DNA of 48,791 nucleotides from Bacteroidota bacterium (lineage in GTDB: Bacteria > Bacteroidota > Bacteroidia > AKYH767-A > 2013-40CM-41-45): NCBI GenBank assembly GCA_004295015.1, contig SHNE01000002.1, forward strand, positions 1 to 48,791, given 5' to 3'. Under the pieces are notes generated by a model, which saw nothing but the letters and a program-made list of their open reading frames with translations, was not told where the DNA came from and did not search any database. Position numbers and translations under genes: made by a program. Below, piece by piece: positions 36,264-47,500 of the stretch (position 1 is the stretch's first letter; every line of letters begins with the position of its first letter).

Positions 36264-37046
36264 ATGTCTGACAAATTTATTCTTCACACCAACGAAAAAG
36301 GAATTACCCAGATTCATTTGAATCGCCCTGATAAATTCAACAGTTTCAATCGGGAGATGGCATTGCAATTACAGGAAGCATTGGATATTGCCGGTGAGGA
36401 CAAAAGTGTTCGTACGGTATTCATTACAGGAGCAGGAAAGGCATTTTGCGCCGGACAGGATTTAGCAGAAGCAATTGATCCGAAAGGCCCGGGCATTCGC
36501 CGCATTGTTGATGAACATTACAACCCCATCATCACCAAAATACGAAATTTACCAAAACCGGTTGTGTGTGCAGTAAATGGTGTTGCTGCAGGAGCCGGAG
36601 CAAATATTGCATTGGCATGTGATATTGTGGTGGCAGCACGAAGTGCAAGCTTCATACAGGCATTCAGCAAAATTGGATTGATCCCTGACAGTGGTGGAAC
36701 CTTTTTTCTTCCTCGACTCGTTGGCTTTCAACGAGCCTCCGCTTTAATGATGTTAGGTGACAAAATTGGTGCGGAGGAAGCTTTGAGTATGGGGATGCTT
36801 TACAAAGTCTTCGACGATGACAAATTACAGGAAGAAGCTTTCTCTATCGCCACGACTCTCTCTACCATGCCGACAAAAGGAATTGCGCTGACAAAGAAAT
36901 TATTAAATAGTTCCTTAACTAATTCTTTCGGAGAACAACTCAAACAGGAAGAAATACTGCAGGCAGAAGCAGGAGAAACTTTTGATTATAAAGAAGGAGT
37001 TCAGGCTTTCCTTGATAAGAGAAAACCAATTTTCAGAGGAGAGTAA
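36264..37046 (+). CDS. paaG: Ring epoxide isomerase PaaG (crotonase family)
   Basis: A 260-aa crotonase-fold isomerase that turns the ring epoxide of phenylacetyl-CoA into oxepin-CoA. The catalytic Asp typical of PaaG is Asp142 (GLIPDSGGT); the oxyanion hole is in AFCAGQDLAE and AAGAGANIALACD. The AARSASFIQAFSKIGLIPD segment is close to E. coli PaaG. It is the last gene of the group, running into a convergent helicase gene 12 bp away with no clear terminator. Confidence 0.93.
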   Translation: MSDKFILHTNEKGITQIHLNRPDKFNSFNREMALQLQEALDIAGEDKSVRTVFITGAGKAFCAGQDLAEAIDPKGPGIRRIVDEHYNPIITKIRNLPKPVVCAVNGVAAGAGANIALACDIVVAARSASFIQAFSKIGLIPDSGGTFFLPRLVGFQRASALMMLGDKIGAEEALSMGMLYKVFDDDKLQEEAFSIATTLSTMPTKGIALTKKLLNSSLTNSFGEQLKQEEILQAEAGETFDYKEGVQAFLDKRKPIFRGE

Positions 37047-37058
37047 ATCGCCTGAAAA

Positions 37059-38336
37059 TTAATTCGCTCTTCGCTGACCTGCTCCGGTACGTCGGCTACT
37101 ACCGTGGCTTTGCGGTCTTCCGCCCTGCCCCACCTTTGCTCTCTTAGGAGCATGGTTATTGCGTTGCGGTTTTTCTTTCTTATCAGGAAGCGTAAATTGA
37201 GTCATGGGAAAAGGATGATCACCAACAACAGGAATATCGCGATTAATTAATTTCCGAATATCCGCGAGGTATTCTTTTTCTTCAATATCACAGAAAGATA
37301 GTGCTATACCACTTGCTCCTGCACGACCTGTTCTTCCGATACGGTGAACATAGGTTTCAGGAATGTTGGGTAGCTCATAATTAATTACGTGCGACAAATC
37401 TTCAATGTCGATTCCACGAGCGGCGATATCAGTTGCTACCAGAACACGGGTTTTACCCCCTTTGAAATTACTAAGTGCACGTTGTCGTGCATTTTGAGAT
37501 TTGTTTCCGTGAATTGCTTCTGCTTCGATACCGGCTTTCTTCACATCTTTCGCGACACGATCAGCACCATGTTTCGTTCGTGTGAACACAAGAACAGATG
37601 TGATTTTATCATTCTTAAGAATGTGATTCAACAAGGATTTTTTGTTTGTCTTATCAACGAAATAAACTGCCTGTTGGATGGTATTCGCTGTTGAAGAAAC
37701 CGGAGTGACCTCTACTTTTACCGGGTTGGTCAGAATGGTTTTGGCCAGCTTCACAATTTCTCCCGGCATAGTAGCTGAAAAAAACAATGTTTGCCTTTTA
37801 ACAGGCAACTTTTGAATGATTTTTTTTACGTCATGGATAAATCCCATATCGAGCATTCGATCGGCTTCATCCAGAACAAAAAATTTGATGTCCTGCAAGT
37901 GCACGAATTTCTGATCCATAAGATCAAGCAATCGTCCGGGTGTTGCGACTAAAATATCTACACCTGCCCGCAAGGCATCCGTTTGAGCCTTTTGTGGAAC
38001 ACCACCAAAAATGACTCTGTTTCTTAGCGGAAGGTTTTTTCCGTAAGCCGTAAAGCTTTCGCCTATTTGTAATGCAAGTTCACGGGTTGGAGTAAGAATG
38101 AGTGCTCTGACCAGTTTTTTTGCTTTGGGGTCTTGAATTTGAGCATTAAGCAACTGTAGTATTGGAATGGCAAATGCAGCGGTTTTTCCTGTTCCGGTCT
38201 GTGCACAGCCTAAAATATCGTTGTGTTCAAGTATGCTTGGAATGGTTTGAGCCTGAATCGGTGTTGGAGTCGTATAACCCTCTGTTTTAAGGGCTTGACG
38301 TATTGGATCAATAAGATCGAGTTTATCGAATGACAT
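37059..38336 (-). CDS. DEAD-box RNA helicase, RhlE-like
   Basis: A 425-aa ATP-dependent RNA helicase. Q motif ([11 protein letters not shown]), motif I (AQTGTGKT), motif Ia ([10 protein letters not shown]), motif II (DEAD at about 157), motif III (SAT) and motif VI ([10 protein letters not shown]) are complete. The short Arg/Gly/Pro-rich C-terminal tail resembles RhlE. Such helicases act in ribosome assembly and RNA decay. A perfect -7 box (TACCTTTG, minus strand) lies about 80 bp upstream, suggesting a leader of about 70 nt. Confidence 0.92.
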   Translation of the reverse strand: MSFDKLDLIDPIRQALKTEGYTTPTPIQAQTIPSILEHNDILGCAQTGTGKTAAFAIPILQLLNAQIQDPKAKKLVRALILTPTRELALQIGESFTAYGKNLPLRNRVIFGGVPQKAQTDALRAGVDILVATPGRLLDLMDQKFVHLQDIKFFVLDEADRMLDMGFIHDVKKIIQKLPVKRQTLFFSATMPGEIVKLAKTILTNPVKVEVTPVSSTANTIQQAVYFVDKTNKKSLLNHILKNDKITSVLVFTRTKHGADRVAKDVKKAGIEAEAIHGNKSQNARQRALSNFKGGKTRVLVATDIAARGIDIEDLSHVINYELPNIPETYVHRIGRTGRAGASGIALSFCDIEEKEYLADIRKLINRDIPVVGDHPFPMTQFTLPDKKEKPQRNNHAPKRAKVGQGGRPQSHGSSRRTGAGQRRAN

Positions 38337-38415
38337 GTAATTTAAATATGGTTTTAAGGGAATTTGTTCGCGGATAATTTAGTCAAAAGAGAAAGGTCTC
38401 AGAGCGAACGAGATG

Positions 38416-38423
38416 CAAAGGTA
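38416..38423 (-). promoter_or_regulatory. -7 box upstream of the helicase gene
   Basis: TACCTTTG on the minus strand, identical to the -7 box of rpsF. No TTG is found at 19-23 bp. It lies between the HU terminator and the helicase start at 38336. Confidence 0.5.
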
Positions 38424-38461
38424 CAAAAATCGGTGAGCATTGTACTATGATTCTTGAAAAT

Positions 38462-38491
38462 AAAAAAGCCCCCTGTTAAAACAGGAGGCTT
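38462..38491 (-). terminator. Terminator of the HU gene
   Basis: On the minus strand arms at 38481-38491 and 38466-38476 pair with one G-U wobble and a TTTA loop, then T-run 38462-38467. The stem starts 21 bp after the HU stop codon. Confidence 0.82.
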
Positions 38492-38511
38492 TCAATCTTG
38501 TATTAGGTAGA

Positions 38512-38784
38512 TTACTTCACTTTAGAAGAAAGTTCAGCACCTGCCTTGAATTTTGCCACTTTCTTAGCAGCAATTTTAATTGGCTTACCCGTTTGTGGGT
38601 TACGGCCATTGCGAGCAGCACGTTTAGCTACAGAGAAAGTACCGAAACCTACAAGCGCAACGCGCTCACCCTTTTTCAGAGTCTTTGAAGTTACAGTCAT
38701 GAATGCTTCCAATGCGCGACCTGCATCTGCCTTTGTGATCTTTGCTTCTGATGCCATAGCATCAATCAATTCAGCTTTGTTCAT
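38512..38784 (-). CDS. HU family DNA-binding protein
   Basis: A 90-aa nucleoid protein that bends DNA as a dimer. The pattern [21 protein letters not shown], the hinge [18 protein letters not shown] and the DNA-intercalating arm with [12 protein letters not shown] are complete. Length is normal. Several HU genes are common in Bacteroidota, so the paralogue cannot be named. It has a terminator and a plausible promoter. Confidence 0.95.
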   Translation of the reverse strand: MNKAELIDAMASEAKITKADAGRALEAFMTVTSKTLKKGERVALVGFGTFSVAKRAARNGRNPQTGKPIKIAAKKVAKFKAGAELSSKVK

Positions 38785-38821
38785 TGCTAATTGTTTTTAG
38801 TTGTTGGTTTAAATGACAGTC

Positions 38822-38852
38822 TAAAAGTAAGTTCGGTACAGAGCCCTTGCAA
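38822..38852 (-). promoter_or_regulatory. Possible promoter of the HU gene
   Basis: On the minus strand TTG (38850-38852), 20 bp, then TACTTTTA (38822-38829), one base off TAnnTTTG. The rest of 38785-39106 holds a small hairpin (CAAATG-CTCT-CATTTG, 38865-38880) and the dnaX -7 box; no gene is seen. Confidence 0.4.
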
Positions 38853-39082
38853 GTTTCTGAGCCTCAAATGCTCTCATTTGTTGATAAATAGTGGTGTTTG
38901 TTGAAAACTTTAGACTGAAATCCGCCTCTGTAGCTGTGTATCAAAGGTGTATGCATCAGAAAGTCGCTGACAGCAACAGATTTCATTAAATAACAATTTT
39001 CATCCTAAATAATTTAAAGGACGGATACAGAATTTTTAAGAGTGAAAATCAGGTCAACTGTCCAGGTATTCATTCGTTCGAC

Positions 39083-39090
39083 TATCTTTG
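39083..39090 (+). promoter_or_regulatory. -7 box of dnaX
   Basis: TATCTTTG matches TAnnTTTG. It lies 16 bp before ATG 39107, implying a leader of about 11 nt and excluding the longer frame beginning with TTG 39092. No matching TTG is seen upstream. Confidence 0.55.
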
Positions 39091-39106
39091 TTTGATAATA
39101 TCCACA

Positions 39107-40873
39107 ATGGAAAAATACATCGTTTCAGCCCGGAAATATCGCCCGGTGACTTTTGATACAGTCGTTGGTCAACCATCTATCACAGCCACCTTGAAGAATG
39201 CTATACGCACGAATCATTTGGCGCAGGCATATCTGTTTACTGGTCCTCGTGGTGTCGGTAAAACTACAAACGCAAGAATTTTAGCCAAGACCATCAATTG
39301 TGTTAAAATTGGAGATAATGTAGAAGCATGCAATTCATGTGATTCATGTGTTGCCTTTAATGAAGGCAGGTCGCTGAATATTTATGAGTTAGATGCGGCA
39401 TCGAACAACTCCGTCGATGATATCCGTGCATTGGTCGATCAGGTTCGTTATGCTCCTCAGCTGGGGAAATACAAAGTGTATATCATCGATGAGGTTCATA
39501 TGCTGAGTGCAAGTGCATTCAATGCATTTTTAAAAACTCTTGAAGAACCACCGGCTCATGCCATTTTTATTCTGGCTACAACTGAAAAACAAAAAATTAT
39601 CCCAACGATACTTTCCCGTTGCCAGATTTTTGATTTCAACAGGATAAGTGTGGAAGATATTAGTAAACATCTTGCAGTTATTGCAAAAAAAGAAAACGTC
39701 GAAGCGGAGGAAGATGCCTTGCATATTATTGCACAGAAGGCTGATGGTGCACTTCGTGATGCATTGAGCCTCTTTGATCAGCTTGTCAGTTTTGCAGGAA
39801 ACAAGTTAAGCTATAAGCAAGTAATTGAAAACCTCAATATTCTTGATCATGATTACTATTTCAGACTGACTGATGAATTGCACGCCGGAAATATTTCCGC
39901 TTCATTAATCACCTATAATGAAATCGTCAACAAGGGATTTGATGGTCACAATTTTATAAACGGACTAAGCAGTCATTTTCGTGATTTGTTGGTTTGCCTG
40001 GATGAAGTCACCCTTCCGCTGCTTGAAGTTAGCCCATCGATCAGGGAGAAATATAAAGTTCAATCCCGTTTGTGTAGTCTGGCATGGCTTTTAAAAGGAC
40101 TCGATATTACAAATACTTGCGACTACCAATACAAGGGAGCAAAGCATCAGCGACTTCATGTAGAATTAGCGCTCATGCGTCTTTGTACCATGACAACCGG
40201 ATCACAACAAAACCCTGAGCCTCCTAAAAAAAAAGTTGAGTTAAATGCAGCACCGGTGGCCGGTTCCGCAAGCCCTGCAAAAACTATTTCAAATCCTCCT
40301 GCTCCACAACCAATAAGTGAAGCAAAAGAAATTTCTCCTGAAATAAAAACCGAAAACAAAGCAGCTCAAAGTCCAGTAGCGGAAAAGAAAACTCCTTCGT
40401 CCGGACCAGGAAGAAAATCGATTAGCATTACAGGAGCATTAAGCAGTAAACAAGAAGAAAAAACTCCTGAGATAAATGCAGAGTCATTACCCGATTTGAC
40501 CAAGGCATATACCGACCAGGAATTAATAAATGCATGGAATGATTTTGCGAGCCTTCTTCAAACGCAGGGAAGATTAACATTGCATGCTGCATTGATAAAA
40601 AGAACTCCTGAGCTTTCAGAAAATTTTACTGTCAGATTTAAAGTTGACAGTGGTGCCGTTGAAAAAGACTTAAATGAAATCAAACCTGATCTCTTATCAT
40701 TTATCAGAAAAAAACTTTCTAATTATTCTGTTCAGGTAATAGTTGAAGTAATATTGGGAGATGATACAGGCCAAATTCCTTATACACCTTCAGAGAAATT
40801 TAAAAAGTTGGCGGAGAAAAACCCTTTACTCAACGAGATGAAAAATCAATTTGACCTCGAAATTGATTATTAA
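39107..40873 (+). CDS. dnaX: DNA polymerase III subunit gamma/tau
   Basis: A 588-aa clamp-loader subunit. Domains: AAA+ ATPase with Walker A GPRGVGKTTNAR (about 43-54), zinc module CNSCDSC preceded by an upstream Cys, Walker B IIDEVHMLS, sensor ATTEKQKIIPTILSRCQ; lid and collar to about 365; then a Pro/Lys/Ser-rich linker and a C-terminal tau region to 588. The linker opens with three Lys codons written as nine A (40226-40234, Lys374-376), a slippery site. A slip there would yield a gamma-like protein of about 377 residues. ATG 39107 is used because of the -7 box. Confidence 0.95.
   Translation: MEKYIVSARKYRPVTFDTVVGQPSITATLKNAIRTNHLAQAYLFTGPRGVGKTTNARILAKTINCVKIGDNVEACNSCDSCVAFNEGRSLNIYELDAASNNSVDDIRALVDQVRYAPQLGKYKVYIIDEVHMLSASAFNAFLKTLEEPPAHAIFILATTEKQKIIPTILSRCQIFDFNRISVEDISKHLAVIAKKENVEAEEDALHIIAQKADGALRDALSLFDQLVSFAGNKLSYKQVIENLNILDHDYYFRLTDELHAGNISASLITYNEIVNKGFDGHNFINGLSSHFRDLLVCLDEVTLPLLEVSPSIREKYKVQSRLCSLAWLLKGLDITNTCDYQYKGAKHQRLHVELALMRLCTMTTGSQQNPEPPKKKVELNAAPVAGSASPAKTISNPPAPQPISEAKEISPEIKTENKAAQSPVAEKKTPSSGPGRKSISITGALSSKQEEKTPEINAESLPDLTKAYTDQELINAWNDFASLLQTQGRLTLHAALIKRTPELSENFTVRFKVDSGAVEKDLNEIKPDLLSFIRKKLSNYSVQVIVEVILGDDTGQIPYTPSEKFKKLAEKNPLLNEMKNQFDLEIDY
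40226..40264 (+). promoter_or_regulatory. Candidate dnaX slippage/frameshift site
   Basis: Nine A (40226-40234) read as three Lys codons, containing an in-frame A-AAA-AAA heptamer. A -1 shift (or one extra A in the mRNA) gives Ser then TGA (40237-40239); one A less gives Leu-Ser then TAA (40242-40244). Downstream, ACCGG (40252-40256) and CCGGT (40260-40264) form a hairpin that may be enclosed by TGCAG (40246-40250) with CTGCA (40275-40279). The position is at the border of the collar domain and the tau extension. E. coli (frameshifting) and Thermus thermophilus (transcript slippage on nine A) use such sites to make gamma. Confidence 0.55.
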
Positions 40874-40968
40874 ACCCGACTCATTTTTTTCCATTGTCTC
40901 TCCTGAAAATGCAGCTCAAAAAGAAGCGTTTTTAGACGTCTGAATGGTGTTTTTTTTGAATCTGATTT

Positions 40969-41010
40969 CCGGTTTATATCAAAGTTCAAAAAATCTTTGA
41001 CCGGCTTTTT
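40969..41010 (+). terminator. Weak possible terminator of dnaX
   Basis: CCGGT (40969-40973) plus CAAAG (40980-40984) can pair with CTTTG (40995-40999) and ACCGG (41000-41004) with a bulge, followed by a T-run. The stem is interrupted, so this is uncertain. 40874-41105 otherwise shows nothing recognised. Confidence 0.3.
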
Positions 41011-41105
41011 ACTTCCCTTTTCATATTATTGATTTTCAGGCAAATATGAAGGAAAATCGGTTCATTTCTTTGTAAGTAAATAATGCCTTCAGGCGCTTAA
41101 AATGC

Positions 41106-41136
41106 TTGTATTAAAGAGGGAGTTTTTGTATATTTA
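41106..41136 (+). promoter_or_regulatory. Likely promoter of gyrB
   Basis: TTG (41106-41108), 20 bp, TATATTTA (41129-41136), one base off the consensus. It would start transcripts near 41142 with a leader of about 98 nt. Confidence 0.5.
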
Positions 41137-41147
41137 CAGACTAGGCG

Positions 41148-41175
41148 AGCTGATAAAAAAATTATCAGCTTTTTT
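41148..41175 (+). terminator. Terminator-like hairpin in the gyrB leader
   Basis: AGCTGATAA (41148-41156) and TTATCAGCT (41162-41170) form a perfect 9-bp stem with an AAAAA loop and six T, all the features of an intrinsic terminator. It lies just downstream of the probable gyrB promoter and 65 bp before gyrB. A second small hairpin (GGACC 41183-41187, GGTCC 41198-41202) follows. It could be an attenuator or, less likely, the end of the dnaX transcript. Confidence 0.7.
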
Positions 41176-41230
41176 AGAATCCGGACCCAAAATTTCAGGT
41201 CCAGATGGGGGTAAAAAAGGGGGGAAATAA

Positions 41231-43243
<2,013 letters not shown>

Positions 43244-43262
43244 TCTTTAATTTAGGGGAATA

Positions 43263-43297
43263 AAAAAAGGGAGACGATACCATTGTCTCCCTTTTTT
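43263..43297. terminator. Bidirectional terminator between gyrB and the M20 gene
   Basis: GGGAGAC (43269-43275) and GTCTCCC (43285-43291) with a nine-base loop, flanked by an A-run and a T-run, able to stop both convergent transcripts. Confidence 0.9.
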
Positions 43298-43314
43298 CTT
43301 GTCAGAAATATTTT

Positions 43315-44502
43315 CTAGTTCTCCAGTTCTTTTAAAGCCATCCAGGTCATCAATCCCACTCCAGTTTCAAGTGCTGTTTCATCAATATCAAAGGTTGATG
43401 TATGTACAGACGAGGTAATTCCTTTCGATTCATTTCGGACGCCAAGTCTGTAAAAACAGGCCGGGAGTTCCTGGGAATAAAAGGCGAAATCTTCTGCCGC
43501 CATCCATATTTCAAGTTCTTCAATATTCTCCTTGCCGAGGAATTCTTCTGAATAGCTCCTAACTCTGTCTGTCAGTTTATCATCATTCACAAGGAATGGA
43601 TATCCCCGTACGATGTTAAACTCACAGGAACCTCCCATGCTTTCAGCTATACCTTCAGCCATTTTTTTCATTTTGAGATGAGCTTCGTCGCGCCATTCTT
43701 CGTTCAATGTGCGGAAAGTTCCTTCCAAAGTCACCTGATCAGGAATCACATTTGTGGCTCCGTTGGCAATTACTTTTCCGAAAGATAAAACGGAAGGTAA
43801 GGAAGGTTTAGCGACACGACTCACAATTTGTTGCAATGCCACAAGAATCTGTGCAGTAATCATCACCGGATCTACACCAAGATGAGGCATAGCACCATGA
43901 CCACCCTTCCCATTAACAGTAACATAAATCTCATCGGTGCTGGCCATATAGAGCCCTTTTCTTATTCCAATCTTTCCGGCCTGAATTTGCGGCATCACGT
44001 GCTGACCAATAACCGAAACCGGTTCAGGGTTTTTCAAAACACCTTCTTTAATCATCATCGACGCTCCACCGGGAAGCTTTTCTTCGCCCGGTTGAAAAAT
44101 AAACTTGACCGTTCCTTCAAATTCGTTTTTTAATTCATTAAGAATCTTTGCAACTCCTAAAAGTGATGAAGTATGCACATCATGACCACATGCATGCATA
44201 ACTCCCGGAACAGATGATACATAATCTGTTTTATTTGTTTCCTGAATCGGTAAGGCATCCATATCGGCACGCAGTGCGATGGCTTTTTTCGAGGCATTCT
44301 TCCCCTCTACCATTGCAACGATTCCGGTATTTGCCATCTTTTTAATATTTGTGATACCAAAGGATTTCAATTTCTCCTCAACAAATTTTTGGGTGTTAAA
44401 TTCCTTAAAAGACAATTCGGGATTCTTATGCAGGTGTCTTCTGAATGAAACTACATCAGTATGGTATTGCTTTGCGAGTGATTTTATCTTTTCTTTTATC
44501 AT
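43315..44502 (-). CDS. M20 family amidohydrolase
   Basis: A 395-aa zinc-dependent amidohydrolase of the N-acyl-amino-acid/hippurate hydrolase group. Metal ligands appear in ACGHDVHTSSLLG (about 103-115), the Glu pair in FIFQPGEEKLPGGASMM, and HVMPQ; a dimerisation domain lies in about 185-300 (GKGGHGAMPHLGVDPV). The substrate is unknown: candidates are N-acetyl amino acids, hippurate or N-acetyl-diaminopimelate. No signal peptide, so cytoplasmic. It is downstream of the large envelope gene by 91 bp, on the same strand. Confidence 0.9.
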   Translation of the reverse strand: MIKEKIKSLAKQYHTDVVSFRRHLHKNPELSFKEFNTQKFVEEKLKSFGITNIKKMANTGIVAMVEGKNASKKAIALRADMDALPIQETNKTDYVSSVPGVMHACGHDVHTSSLLGVAKILNELKNEFEGTVKFIFQPGEEKLPGGASMMIKEGVLKNPEPVSVIGQHVMPQIQAGKIGIRKGLYMASTDEIYVTVNGKGGHGAMPHLGVDPVMITAQILVALQQIVSRVAKPSLPSVLSFGKVIANGATNVIPDQVTLEGTFRTLNEEWRDEAHLKMKKMAEGIAESMGGSCEFNIVRGYPFLVNDDKLTDRVRSYSEEFLGKENIEELEIWMAAEDFAFYSQELPACFYRLGVRNESKGITSSVHTSTFDIDETALETGVGLMTWMALKELEN

Positions 44503-44593
44503 ATCGATTGGAATTCTGTATATCCGAAGTGTACTGATTTAAATTGCAGACGTCTTTTCGTTAAAAAAAATAAATCTGAAAAAAAACGATGAG

Positions 44594-47500
44594 TTAGAAA
44601 TCGAGTCCGAGAGAAAAATAAAACTTGTAAGGTTGAATTGTTCTATTCTCCACACCCCAAGCCCAATCAGCTCTGATAAAATACCCGAGCAATCTGCTGC
44701 GTAATCCAAAACCAAAACCTCCAACAATAGGTTCATTTTGGCTAATCAAGGTTATTACAAATGGTTGCTGAGCAATTGTAGAATTATTCAATGCATTTGT
44801 TGAATCATAGGGAGAAGAACCGTTCCAAGCTGTTCCGATATCTCCAAATCCAACTACCTGGAAATTACGAACGAAGTCTGATTTGATTGGTCGATTGAGC
44901 AAATATTTAAATACAGGTATTCTTAACTCAGAATTAAGAAGGACGAATGTATTTCCATTACGAATATTCTGATCAAAGCCTCTGAGGTTTGAAGCCAGGG
45001 CCTGGAAATAATAATTCTGCGAATAATCTATCGGTGTTTCTTCATTAAACTTTGGTACGATCCAATTGTCTGTGGCTCCCATATAATAAATCAGCTTCTC
45101 TTTACCAAAAGAAGTGCTCGCAGCAATTCGGTTGGCCCAGATGATCTCCCTATGAATCTTTTCATAATGCCTAAAGTCAGTTCCAAGGATGACCATTCCT
45201 GTATTCCCAACATCAGCCTGCTTGTAATACTCGCCAAAGATTTTTCCACGCGTTCCATTGTATAGGTTTACACCGGTATTCAGGGTGTTGTCGAAAACAT
45301 ATTCAAGTCTGCCACTTATCCAATGCAAATAATCTTCCGGAATAATGAGTGACTGGAAATCCGTGGCAAGGATCGTCAGCCTGTCATTTCGATAGGCAAG
45401 CGAGGCTCGAACGCTAGAAACATCTGTGAATGGATATTTTCCATTGAAGCGAAGTTCGTGTGAATGTAATTTTGCTCCAAATTGAGGAAGCAGCAATGCC
45501 TGTCTGTAAAAGACAATTTCTTTATCTAAACGATGCTTAAGATTCTCGTAACTCAGGAAAAACTCATTTGAGTTCAAGTCACCGGCCAGTTTAAAACCGC
45601 CAGTAATTCTAAAGTCTTCCAACAAATCACTAATCCCCAATTTAAAGAATCCATTAAGTCCGGGATTATAATAGATGGCCCCACCTCCGGTAAACAATTG
45701 GTAAGATTGGTTGAGTAGTGTATTGTCAAGTTGGCTTACAAAGTAATTCGAGGAGAAAGCTGTTTCATAATTTCGTTGCTTAGGAAGCGGCTGCAAAGCT
45801 GACTCGGTCGTATCCTGCTTAACGTCTGAACCAATGGCAGCTGCTTGTTGAGCGCGTTCCCGTTCTCTCTTCTTTTCTTTTCTGGTTTGAGATTTCGGGA
45901 AATCACTTTGGAAGACATAGTTTTCAATATCAACCAAATTAGAGTCAGAAAGATTAGACTTGATATTGCTTATGGCATCATCAGGCTTTGGTGGAATTTC
46001 ACTCTTTGCCTTATCGATCTCCCGCTCTCTTAGCTCTTCATTTCGAAAGAGTGTTTTTGGGAGTGGCAATCCTGAAGAAACGAAACCGGATTTTCGTTCA
46101 TTGAACAGTTTAACTTTACCCTTGTCAAAAAATATCTGGCTTACGCGGGTTTTTGAAAAGTTTACATCATGCTGGAGAATATTGCGGGAATAATTTGATT
46201 GAGGGGCACTTTCAACAAGCATTCGATAGTGCTCCACAGTATCAACATAGGCCAATGCGCTATCAAGGTGAGCCAGGTAACGATTCACCACTCCACTTTC
46301 ATCGCTGAGATAGGCAATGTTCGAAGAATCATAAGGCATTGGCTGTGTCTCATTGTAATACGGTGTGTTTGTAATTCTTCTTAGTACGTTTGAAGATCCT
46401 TTGTAATCATAATAAAACACATCCATGTTATTCTTCTCCGGAAGTAATGGAATTACTTCGGCGCTTAATGTGTCGTTAACCCTGTTGCTGGAAAAAACGA
46501 TGGCTGTTGAATTATTAATAAAACGAGGATGAAGATCATCGTAAAAATCTTTTGTAATCTGCTGGTAAGTCCTTGTCCGGAGATTATAAACATAAATATC
46601 ACTCTGACCCTTCTGAACACCGGAGATCAGGAGTAATTGCCCATCATCTGAATAAGAAAAGTCGAGAACTTTTTCAAAATTAAAAAGTTTGCTCTGCTCA
46701 TACTTTTTAGTTCTGATGGTATAGGTTCCCATCCAGATAAATCCTTTTTTCTCTCTGATAATTGTCAGCACTTCGCCACTTGGGTGAAATGCGAGGACAG
46801 GGAAAGTAACATCCGTCTCCTGAGAGTAAGAACGGTAACCGCTTTTTAAAATTCTTTTTGAACGTCCTTTCGTTTCGTCATAAAGCATAACCTTATAGCG
46901 ACCGAGATCATTTCTAACATAGGCGCTATAACGTCCATCTTTACTCGTACGAAGCTGTGTATAGGTCAACCGAACTTTGGGCCGCTTTACGATGCCTTTT
47001 TCCGGTAAGGAATCAATTCCAAGATCGCTATTCAGGTACCTGTTCTTCATCGCATCCTGCCAGGTTGCAGAAAGTTCTTTCATATTCTGACCCAATACAT
47101 ACATGAATCCGCTTTCAATATTTCTGTTTACACGAGTCATATAAATCAGATTCGAGACGGAAGATTCACTGTAGGTGTCGACAACAAATTTCCAAATAGA
47201 ATGACCGGCCACGACAGCATCATCACCACTCAGGTGATTAAACTTCAGGTAGCGTTTAGTAATAATTCCATCACGCATTTTATTATCCAGTCTCACATCC
47301 CAGCTTTTGGAAACATAGGAAACCAAACCGTTTAAATACCAGTCAGGCAAAGTCAGCAATGCAGAATTTTGAATCCTTTCTCTTACATCTCCACCATACA
47401 TAATTTGATCAAGAAGTACGCGGGCAATTCCTGCTCGAATCTGTTCGGTCAATTTTTCGTGATCACCATTGAAATACAGAAAAACTTTGTTCCCAACTAT

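Noticed and set aside
36314..36731. Minus-strand frames within paaG
   Set aside because: Shadows of a complete crotonase-family gene; no promoter or start context.
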